Shown here: positions 1 through 5,208 of the stretch, piece by piece
How the letters are laid out: the number at the start of each line of letters is the position of its first letter
Numbering within the stretch: position 1 is the stretch's first letter
Assembly (NCBI GenBank): GCA_036985855.1
Contig: BTQL01000100.1
Span: 1 to 5,208, forward strand
Reading direction: 5' to 3'
From: B3-G11 sp036985855
GTDB lineage: Bacteria > Actinomycetota > Acidimicrobiia > Spongiisociales > UBA5794
Length of the DNA: 5,208 bases
Notes under the pieces: model-generated
Told to the model about the DNA's origin: nothing
What the model saw: only the letters and a program-made list of their open reading frames with translations
Database searches by the model: none
Program-made: the position numbers and the translations under genes

Positions 1-1
1 G

Positions 2-1099
2 GCGCCGTCGGTGGTCATCCTCTCCCTTGTTCCTCTGCACGATGTCGGTGGGGGAGGGAGGTCGGCACGGATCGCTCTTGAATTGGTTCGAAGGGGCTAT
101 CACGTGACGTTCGTGGCAGCCCACAGATCGGTCGGTATCGACCTGGGTCTCCGGTATATCCACCCCAACCTCGAGCAGCGTTGGGTGTGGGAATTCGATC
201 CCACAGAGTTGATCGGTCGTGTCGGCAAGCACAATCGTGCCCTGGCGCTGATCGAGGCGCCCGCGCCGGAATTGATCTCCAAGATCGCCCCCCTCAAGAG
301 CTCCGGATATCGGGTGGTGTACGACATCATCGACGACTGGTCCGACCCGTCTCTGGGTTGGGATTGGTACGACCCGGGAATTGAACGGCGTCTGCTGGAA
401 TCTGTGGACGCAGTCACCGCCTCGGCGCCGGATCTGGTTCCGGGCACAGCGAACGGGGCGCTCGTGGTTCCGAACGCAGTAGATGATTCCGTTTTCGCCG
501 TGAGCAAGACACCTGTCCCCGACGATTTCCCGGTAGGTGAAGGTCTCGTGATCGGGTATCACGGATCACTGTACGGGGCGTGGTTCGATTGGGAAGCCGT
601 TGAAGCCGTTGCACGTGCGTATCCGTCGGCAAGGGTGGTGATGATCGGTGACAACGAGAATGCAGAACGGGATGTGCCTGAGAATGTTCACTTCTTAGGA
701 CCGAAGGCCCACACTGAGCTCCCGGCATACGTGCGGCGGTTCGACGTCGGCCTCGTTCCCTTTATCGTCAATCAGACGACGCACGCTGTGAGCCCGTTGA
801 AGGTGTACGAATATCTCGCGTCCGGGGTACCGGTTGCAGCGCCGCCACTGCGATCGTTGGAAGCTCTCGCCGGCGTATTCACAGCCTCGGATCTTTCCGT
901 AGCCGTCGCTGCCGCGCTGAAGGGACCACCGGTCGACCCGACAAATGCTCTCACTGCCCACTCCTGGCGAGAGCGTCTGGCCGACTTCTTCGGCCTTGTC
1001 GATCTACGATTGAACATGGCTACCGGCACTGACGTGTCTGTTCAAACACGACCGTGTGTCCACTGGCCTCGTGGCGAACGCGATGCACAGACGGGTTGA
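2..1099 (+). CDS. GT4-like glycosyltransferase, 5' partial
   Basis: Probably a cytosolic GT-B-fold glycosyltransferase that moves a sugar from a nucleotide-sugar donor onto a growing surface glycan; donor and acceptor cannot be read from the sequence. Numbering from the GTG at 11, residues 2-18 form a first beta strand followed by a glycine-rich loop (GGGGRS, 13-18), typical of the GT-B N-domain. YDIIDDW is at 104-110, and the linker motif PNAVD at 154-158 precedes the C-domain. The C-domain opens with IGYHGS (181-186) and has MIGDN at 211-215. The donor-site motif PLKVYEYLASGVP (262-274), with Glu267, is the strongest family sign. The frame is open to the window edge, and the GTG at 11 has no Shine-Dalgarno and would start inside the first beta strand, so the real start is probably upstream. 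The last ~25 residues look unlike a conserved domain. Family assignment is firm; GT4 rather than a neighbouring GT-B family is inferred. Confidence 0.85.
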   Translation, partial: APSVVILSLVPLHDVGGGGRSARIALELVRRGYHVTFVAAHRSVGIDLGLRYIHPNLEQRWVWEFDPTELIGRVGKHNRALALIEAPAPELISKIAPLKSSGYRVVYDIIDDWSDPSLGWDWYDPGIERRLLESVDAVTASAPDLVPGTANGALVVPNAVDDSVFAVSKTPVPDDFPVGEGLVIGYHGSLYGAWFDWEAVEAVARAYPSARVVMIGDNENAERDVPENVHFLGPKAHTELPAYVRRFDVGLVPFIVNQTTHAVSPLKVYEYLASGVPVAAPPLRSLEALAGVFTASDLSVAVAAALKGPPVDPTNALTAHSWRERLADFFGLVDLRLNMATGTDVSVQTRPCVHWPRGERDAQTG

Positions 1100-1142
1100 T
1101 CGATCGGCGTGCTTTGATTGGAGTGTGGATCTGTGAGCGCAA

Positions 1143-1166
1143 CGGTCACAGCGTGAACCGACGGTT
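1143..1166. promoter_or_regulatory. Overlapping hairpin and palindrome in intergenic gap
   Basis: The 174-nt gap between the first glycosyltransferase and the permease contains an inverted repeat, CGGTCAC / GTGA-A-CCG (1143-1149 and 1153-1160). It has a 3-nt loop and one bulged A. It overlaps a perfect 11-nt palindrome, AACCG-A-CGGTT (1156-1166). No T-run follows, so it is not a standard rho-independent terminator. It could be an operator or a leader structure for the downstream operon, or chance. The rest of the gap shows no clear promoter. Confidence 0.2.
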
Positions 1167-1262
1167 GTGCTCCGCATTGCCGCGAGAGGCATCACGATGT
1201 TCGATTTCGGCCTGTGCGGTGGGTAACCTCAGCGATCGTTACGTTTGCCGGTTCGGTGAGCT

Positions 1263-1268
1263 GGAGGG
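1263..1268 (+). promoter_or_regulatory. Ribosome binding site deciding the permease start
   Basis: GGAGGG lies 5 nt upstream of the TTG at 1274. The other in-frame candidates, GTG at 1214 and GTG at 1256, have no purine-rich Shine-Dalgarno upstream. This supports TTG 1274 as the true permease start. Confidence 0.7.
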
Positions 1269-1273
1269 CTTCT

Positions 1274-2101
1274 TTGACCACGACTTACTACGACTCAGAT
1301 CATGCGCGGAAACCCCTCGCGTCGGAAGTGTCGAACCTGTGGAATCATCGTGGTCTGATCAGGTTGATCGTCACTCGTGACCTCACCGTCCGGTACAAGC
1401 GGTCGACACTCGGCGTGTGGTGGACGCTGCTCAATCCTCTGCTCACGACCGGCGTCATGTGGGTCGTGTTCGGGAACTTCTTCCGGTTCGACATCAAGAG
1501 CGATGTTCCGTACATCGTGTACCTCCTGTCGGGAATCTTGCTCATCACGTATTTTGCGCAAGCGGTCCTGGCGTCGGGTTCTGCGATCGTCAACAGCGCC
1601 GGCATCTTGACGAAGGTCTATGTGCCTCCTGAGGTGTTCTCGGTGTCTGCCGCGATCGCCGCTGCTGTGAACTTTGTGATCAGCCTTGCGATCCTGCTCA
1701 TCATCCAGCTCATCACGGGTGTCGGTGTTCCGTGGACCGTCGTTTTCATACCCGTGGTTGTTCTGGCCATGCTTGCGCTCACGGCAGGACTTGGCCTTCT
1801 GATCGCTGCTGCTGCCGTTCATTTCTTCGATGTACTCGATCTGACAGGTGTCGCCATCCAGCTGATCGGCTACCTGACACCGACGTTCTACCCGCTCGCC
1901 TTTGTGCCAGAGAAATTCCAGTGGATGATCAAGATCAATCCCCTGTATTCGTATCTGACCGTGTTCCGCGATGTGGTCTACGGCAACGCTGGCGCCGAAC
2001 TGTGGATGTGGGCATACATGATCGTCTCTGCCGTCGTCATCCTCGTGGTCGGCGTGTATCTCTTCTCACGTAGCTGGCGCAGGTTGGTGATCTTGCTGTG
2101 A
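1274..2101 (+). CDS. ABC-2 type polysaccharide export permease (Wzm/TagG-like)
   Basis: Membrane subunit of an ABC exporter that moves a lipid-linked polysaccharide or teichoic-acid-like glycan across the cytoplasmic membrane, working with the ATPase encoded next. The 275-residue protein from TTG 1274 has the normal family length. An amphipathic N-terminal region carries the family motif RDLTVRYKRSTLGVWW (35-50) followed by LLNPLL. About six hydrophobic segments follow: one after that motif, one around YIVYLLSGILLI, a long one around the AAIAAAVNFVISLAILLI stretch, one around VVFIPVVVLAMLAL, one containing TPTFYPL, and a last one near the C-terminus. The end matches the family pattern of INPL plus a final helix and a short basic tail. 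Starting at GTG 1214 would add 20 residues without a Shine-Dalgarno. The stop overlaps the ATPase start by 4 nt (GTGA). The family call is firm; the exported glycan is unknown. Confidence 0.93.
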   Translation: MTTTYYDSDHARKPLASEVSNLWNHRGLIRLIVTRDLTVRYKRSTLGVWWTLLNPLLTTGVMWVVFGNFFRFDIKSDVPYIVYLLSGILLITYFAQAVLASGSAIVNSAGILTKVYVPPEVFSVSAAIAAAVNFVISLAILLIIQLITGVGVPWTVVFIPVVVLAMLALTAGLGLLIAAAAVHFFDVLDLTGVAIQLIGYLTPTFYPLAFVPEKFQWMIKINPLYSYLTVFRDVVYGNAGAELWMWAYMIVSAVVILVVGVYLFSRSWRRLVILL

Positions 2102-2847
2102 CCGAGCAGGCTATCCAAGTTTCGAATGTTCGCCTCGAGTACCGTCTCTCCCGATCGAACATCGGGTCCTTCAAGGAATACGCGATCAAGACGGTCAAGC
2201 GGCAGATGAAGTACGAGTCGCTGTGGGCTCTCGACGGCGTCTCGTTCGAAGTCGCAAAGGGAGAGGTATTCGGGATCATCGGACCGAACGGTGCAGGAAA
2301 ATCGACGTTGATGAAGATCATGGCACGCGTGTTGCCTCCAACCGAGGGAAGGGTGATCGTTCGCGGATCCGTCGCTCCGATGATCGAACTGGGTGCCGGG
2401 TTCAACGCCGACCTCACCGGTTACGAGAACATCGTCATGTACGGCACCCTCCTTGGCCGCACACCGGAACGGATGCGTCGTCGCGCGTGGGAGATCGCCG
2501 AATGGGCCGATCTGACGGATTTCATCGACGTTCCGCTCCGCTCATACTCTTCCGGCATGCTCGCGAGGCTTGCATTCTCTGTGGCGACGGACATTGAACC
2601 TGACGTGCTCGTGGTCGACGAGGTGTTGTCTGTCGGGGATGCGGCGTTCCAGTTGCGTTCGGAGGAGCGGATGAAGATTCTCATCGAGAGGGGAGCATCG
2701 GTGGTGATCGTTTCGCACAATCTCGCCACGATTGGGGACCTTGCCGCTCGTGCGATGTGGCTCGACCACGGGAGATGCATGATGGCAGGGGATCCAAACG
2801 AGGTGATCGCCGCGTACAAGCAGACGGTTGACGGAGGTGCACCATGA
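2098..2847 (+). CDS. Polysaccharide export ABC transporter ATPase (Wzt/TagH-like)
   Basis: Cytosolic ATP-hydrolysing subunit that powers the adjacent permease. All nucleotide-binding motifs are present: Walker A GPNGAGKST (62-70), ABC signature YSSGM (150-154), Walker B DVLVVDE (169-175) with catalytic Glu175, D-loop SVGD (178-181) and the switch His207 in VSHN. The MIELGAGF segment followed by LTGYENI is characteristic of the Wzt/TagH/KpsT export subfamily. The N-terminus (to about residue 45) carries the subfamily extension before the ALDGVSFEV strand. At 249 residues it is a bare nucleotide-binding domain, without the C-terminal carbohydrate-binding domain of the long Wzt proteins. The GTG start overlaps the permease stop by 4 nt, and its own stop overlaps the next ATG by 4 nt, indicating translational coupling. 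Confidence in the family is very high; the substrate is not determined. Confidence 0.95.
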   Translation: MTEQAIQVSNVRLEYRLSRSNIGSFKEYAIKTVKRQMKYESLWALDGVSFEVAKGEVFGIIGPNGAGKSTLMKIMARVLPPTEGRVIVRGSVAPMIELGAGFNADLTGYENIVMYGTLLGRTPERMRRRAWEIAEWADLTDFIDVPLRSYSSGMLARLAFSVATDIEPDVLVVDEVLSVGDAAFQLRSEERMKILIERGASVVIVSHNLATIGDLAARAMWLDHGRCMMAGDPNEVIAAYKQTVDGGAP

Positions 2848-3809
2848 CGGCGGGTACCCACAACCCTCAGGTCTCGATCGTTCTCCCCGTCTTCAACGAG
2901 ATCGATCATCTCGATGAGGAGCTCGAACGAATCCGGAAGGCGATGGAGGCCTCGAAGTACAGCTTCGAGATCGTTGTCGTCGACGATGCATCAACCGATG
3001 GCAGCACCGAGCGCCTCAAGGAGATCTCGTGGATCCGGCTGATCGCGTTTCGTTCGAACCGCGGCCCCGGTGCGGCTCGAAAGATCGGCACTGAGGCAGC
3101 CCGTGGTGACGTCGTAGTGTGGAGCGACGTCGACATGTCCTATCCGAACGATCGGTTTCCCGAACTCGTCGAAGCGCTCGACGGATACGATCAGGTGGTG
3201 GGTGCGCGCAGGACGGAAGAGGGAACGCACAAACTCGCAAGGGTTCCCGCCAAGTGGTTCATCCGGCGGCTTGCGGAGTGGTTGTCGAGCACGAAGATTC
3301 CCGATCTGAACTCTGGATACCGTGCGTTTAGAAAAGACGTCGCCGACCAGTTCCTCCATTTGCTTCCGAACGGTTTCTCGCATGTGACAACGATCACGAT
3401 GGCATTCCTTGCGAACGGATACTCTGTTGGCTACGTCGATATCCCGTATACGAAGCGGTCCGGCGCATCGAAGTTCAGATTCGTCGCCGACACCCGGCTG
3501 TACCTGCTGCAGGTGACCAGGATGGTGATGATGTGGAACCCCCTGCGCGTTCTGACACCCGTTGCGACCGTTCTGTTCTTGTTGGGGTTTGCAAAAGTCG
3601 TGTTCGACCTGGCGACAAAAGACCTCCGCATCGGCACGAACACGCTGCTCGTGATGGTTACCGCGGGGATGATCTTCATCGTTGCCCTCCTCGCGGATCT
3701 GGTCGTACAGGTCACGCGCCCCAGGCATTCCGTGTTGCCGGCGGCGGTGGAGGAGCATCGAAGCGGGCCGGGGAACCTTGCAACCGAAAGCCAGGACGAG
3801 GTTCCGTGA
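2844..3809 (+). CDS. GT2 glycosyltransferase, polyprenyl-phosphate sugar synthase type
   Basis: Membrane-anchored GT-A-fold enzyme that probably transfers a sugar from a nucleotide sugar to polyprenyl phosphate (DPM1/GtrB-like), or otherwise to a lipid-linked glycan. The catalytic domain begins with VSIVLPVFNE (10-19). DDAS is at 47-50, and the metal-binding DxD is D95-V96-D97 in the context WSDVDMSYP. Later come the LNSGYRAFR segment and the KRSGASKFR motif, both typical of the polyprenyl-phosphate glycosyltransferase group. Two hydrophobic helices follow, at about 236-258 and 268-291, then a ~30-residue polar tail, matching the two-helix C-terminal anchor of GtrB-type enzymes. The 321-residue length fits that class. 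ATG 2844 overlaps the ATPase stop, and GGAGG at 2833-2837 lies 6 nt upstream. The GT2 call is firm; sugar and acceptor are not readable, and a direct glycan-extending role remains possible. Confidence 0.9.
   Translation: MTAGTHNPQVSIVLPVFNEIDHLDEELERIRKAMEASKYSFEIVVVDDASTDGSTERLKEISWIRLIAFRSNRGPGAARKIGTEAARGDVVVWSDVDMSYPNDRFPELVEALDGYDQVVGARRTEEGTHKLARVPAKWFIRRLAEWLSSTKIPDLNSGYRAFRKDVADQFLHLLPNGFSHVTTITMAFLANGYSVGYVDIPYTKRSGASKFRFVADTRLYLLQVTRMVMMWNPLRVLTPVATVLFLLGFAKVVFDLATKDLRIGTNTLLVMVTAGMIFIVALLADLVVQVTRPRHSVLPAAVEEHRSGPGNLATESQDEVP
3798..3801 (+). promoter_or_regulatory. Ribosome binding site for the epimerase GTG start
   Basis: GAGG lies 4 nt upstream of GTG 3806, with a further AGGA at 3793-3796. 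It fixes the epimerase start at 3806 rather than at upstream in-frame codons. Those would add residues read from the out-of-frame end of the GT2 gene and would place sequence ahead of the conserved first beta strand. Confidence 0.6.
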
Positions 3810-4882
3810 TCCACGTATTCATCGGTACCAAGGCTCAGTACATCAAGACGGCGCCGATACTGCGGGAAATGGACCGACGGGGCGTGTCGTATCGATTGGT
3901 CGATTCGGGGCAGCACGGTGAATTCTCGAACCGACTGCGCCGCACGCTCGGCGTGAGAGATCCGGATCTCTTCGTTGGAGGCTCTCGAGACATCACGACG
4001 ATCAGTTCCGCCGCCCTTTGGGCTGTGTCCCTCTCGCTGCTTGCGCTTCGTCGGCAGCGCCTTCGAGACGAGGTCTTCGCTGGCGATGTCGGTGGTGTAT
4101 GCGTCGTACATGGCGATACTCCGACTACCTACCTTTCCGCGATGCTCGCGAAACGGGCGGGTCTTCTGGTTGCTCACCTCGAGTCTGGTCTGCGGTCCCG
4201 GTCCATTCTGCACCCTTTCCCAGAAGAATTGATTCGGCTCAGGGTCATGCGCTCTGCGGACGTTCTCTTCGCTCCGGATGATGCTGCCTTGAAGAATCTC
4301 GCGGCTATGCGGATTCGAGGGGCGATCGTGCCGACGGGAGGCAACACGTCGATCGAGGCGCTTGCATATGCGTTGAGAACGGAGTCTGTCGGCCCGACAG
4401 GACCGGCGGTGTTGACCACGCACCGGGTTGAGAATCTCAAGAACCGGGACACCATGGACCACTTTGTCTCGCTCCTCGAATCGGTGGCTTCGCGTCACTC
4501 GACTGTATTCGTCGTGCACCCGCCGACAGAGATCGCACTCGAGAGGTTCGGCCTCATGGAGAGGGTCAGGCTCTCGGGGGCAGACGTTCAGCATCTCGTC
4601 GATCATGCTGATTTCGTACGCATGATCGCGCGTGCGCCATTTGTCGTGTCGGACGGCGGGAGTATCCAGGAGGAGTGCGCGCTCATCGGCGTACCGACCC
4701 TCGTGTGGAGGAAGCGGACCGAAAGACCCGACGGAATCAAACGAAACGTCGTGCTTGCCCATTTCGATGACGTCATCATCAGTGATTTCCTACGCTCGTA
4801 CGACGCGCTGCGGAGACCACCTCGCGCGTTCGATGCAACGCCGAGTCGCGTGATCGTGGACGTTCTGGAAGGGTGGAGTTGA
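3806..4882 (+). CDS. UDP-GlcNAc 2-epimerase family protein (WecB-like, divergent)
   Basis: Cytosolic GT-B-fold enzyme probably interconverting a UDP-2-acetamido sugar and its C2 epimer (UDP-GlcNAc to UDP-ManNAc in the type enzyme), thus supplying a glycan precursor. The 358-residue protein starts at the first beta strand (IHVFIGTKAQYIK). Residues matching the E. coli WecB catalytic set are present: Lys14, Asp104 (HGDT), Glu126 (HLESGLR), Glu140 and Arg144 (PEELIR), and His206 (THRVEN). The UDP-binding C-domain motifs SDGGSIQEE (282-290) and TERPDG (305-310) are also there. Several usual motifs differ: GTKAQ replaces GTRPE, QHGEF replaces QHRxM, and VVHPPT replaces PVHLNP. It is slightly short for the family (about 375). 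The GTG start overlaps the GT2 stop by 4 nt (GTGA). The family call is firm; the exact substrate, and whether the reaction is non-hydrolysing, are inferred. Confidence 0.88.
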   Translation: MIHVFIGTKAQYIKTAPILREMDRRGVSYRLVDSGQHGEFSNRLRRTLGVRDPDLFVGGSRDITTISSAALWAVSLSLLALRRQRLRDEVFAGDVGGVCVVHGDTPTTYLSAMLAKRAGLLVAHLESGLRSRSILHPFPEELIRLRVMRSADVLFAPDDAALKNLAAMRIRGAIVPTGGNTSIEALAYALRTESVGPTGPAVLTTHRVENLKNRDTMDHFVSLLESVASRHSTVFVVHPPTEIALERFGLMERVRLSGADVQHLVDHADFVRMIARAPFVVSDGGSIQEECALIGVPTLVWRKRTERPDGIKRNVVLAHFDDVIISDFLRSYDALRRPPRAFDATPSRVIVDVLEGWS

Positions 4883-4885
4883 GAC

Positions 4886-5208
4886 GTGTGCGGCATCGTT
4901 GGTGTCCTCGGAGACGCACCCCCCGGCGCAGTCGACGTTCGTCTGGGAGTTGGCATGTTGGCCCATCGTGGCCCGGATTCGTCTTCGTTGCTCGAGCTCG
5001 AGCACGCAACATTCGGCCACACTCTTCTCTCGATCATCGGTGAAGAACCAGTCCGGCAACCTCTGGTCTCTCGAGATCGACGATCCGCTCTCACCTTCAA
5101 CGGGGAGATCTACAACTTCATCGAGATTCGTACGTCAGATCGCCAGATCGCCGATGCAACGACCGGTGGTTCCGATACAGAGGTGTTGTTCGATGGGCTT
5201 GTCCGATA
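4886..5208 (+). CDS. asnB: Asparagine synthetase-like glutamine amidotransferase, 3' partial
   Basis: N-terminal class II (Ntn) glutaminase domain of an AsnB-type enzyme, which releases ammonia from glutamine for ATP-dependent amidation of a carboxylate by a synthetase domain beyond the window. After Met removal, Cys2 (start MCGIVGVLG) is the nucleophile. HRGPD is at 27-31, the glutamine-site loop FNGEIYN at 71-77 and SDTEV at 96-100, in the usual order. The position normally held by arginine in the (R/E)RLSI(I/V)D motif is Leu47 (HTLLSIIG, 45-52), which would affect glutamine binding. GTG 4886 is the only sensible start because Cys must be residue 2; GGAG at 4875-4878 lies 7 nt upstream, and the gap to the epimerase stop is 3 nt. 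About 107 of an expected ~550-640 residues are visible. In a glycan locus, amidation of a sugar or lipid-linked carboxylate is as likely as asparagine synthesis; the gene symbol reflects family, not proven function. Confidence 0.88.
   Translation, partial: MCGIVGVLGDAPPGAVDVRLGVGMLAHRGPDSSSLLELEHATFGHTLLSIIGEEPVRQPLVSRDRRSALTFNGEIYNFIEIRTSDRQIADATTGGSDTEVLFDGLVR

Noticed and set aside
1200..1229. Possible promoter with TAACCT (1224-1229) as -10 and TTCGAT (1200-1205) as -35
   Set aside because: The -10 fits only the loose TANNNT pattern and the -35 matches poorly; in a 174-nt gap this can occur by chance.
1100..1273. Rho-independent terminator after the first glycosyltransferase
   Set aside because: No GC-rich stem followed by a T-run is present; the hairpin at 1143-1160 lacks the run.
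1054..1380. 108-codon + strand frame spanning the 1100-1273 gap
   Set aside because: It overlaps the end of the glycosyltransferase and the start of the permease in another frame, has no Shine-Dalgarno and shows no recognisable protein features.
1295..1822. 175-codon minus-strand open frame opposite the permease
   Set aside because: The highly charged, repetitive translation (D, R, H, Q) is what the reverse complement of a hydrophobic membrane gene gives.
2991..3758. 255-codon minus-strand open frame opposite the GT2 gene
   Set aside because: Arg/His-rich translation with no domain signature, fully antisense to a well-supported glycosyltransferase.
3533..3805. 91-codon N-terminal extension of the epimerase frame
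   Set aside because: It runs out of frame through the GT2 gene, translates to low-similarity Arg-rich sequence, and the GTG at 3806 has a Shine-Dalgarno and directly precedes the conserved first beta strand.
3431..4762. 443-codon open frame on the minus strand, antisense to the GT2 and epimerase genes
   Set aside because: Its translation is rich in Arg, His and Ser with no recognisable domain. It lies opposite two genes with clear motifs, and long antisense frames are expected from the codon bias of this DNA.
1..5208. CRISPR arrays, tRNA or rRNA genes, insertion sequences, toxin or defence genes
   Set aside because: No regularly spaced repeats, tRNA-like cloverleaf, transposase motifs or terminal inverted repeats were seen, and nearly all of the window is occupied by six co-directional glycan genes.

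Overview
This window is a stretch of a bacterial surface-polysaccharide locus. It holds six genes, all on the + strand, and both outer genes are cut by the window edges. By eye the DNA is moderately GC-rich (roughly 55-60 %, not computed). GTG and TTG starts are common and genes are joined by 4-nt stop/start overlaps. This fits an actinobacterium-like or other mid/high-GC genome, but the sequence does not fix the taxon.

Layout. Positions 2-1099 encode a GT4-like, GT-B-fold glycosyltransferase whose true start lies upstream of the window. A 174-nt non-coding gap (1100-1273) follows; it contains a small hairpin and an 11-nt palindrome but no convincing promoter or terminator. A tightly packed set of five genes then runs to the window end: an ABC-2 polysaccharide export permease (1274-2101, TTG start), its ATPase (2098-2847), a membrane-anchored GT2 glycosyltransferase of the polyprenyl-phosphate-sugar-synthase type (2844-3809), a divergent UDP-N-acetylglucosamine 2-epimerase (WecB-like) homologue (3806-4882), and the N-terminal glutaminase domain of an asparagine-synthetase-like amidotransferase (4886 to the edge). 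The junctions are three 4-nt overlaps and one 3-nt gap, so the five genes are probably one translationally coupled operon.

How they may work together (inference). The epimerase would supply an activated 2-epimeric amino sugar such as UDP-ManNAc or a relative. The two glycosyltransferases would add sugars to a lipid-linked glycan or make a polyprenyl-phosphate sugar donor. The Wzm/Wzt-type (TagG/TagH-type) ABC transporter would export the finished glycan across the cytoplasmic membrane. The AsnB-like enzyme would amidate a carboxyl group, possibly on a uronic acid or amino acid substituent of the glycan.

No wholly new system is evident. The points most worth a second look are a missing glutamine-binding arginine in the AsnB-like protein, the departure of the epimerase from the usual WecB motifs, and the lack of a carbohydrate-binding domain on the export ATPase.
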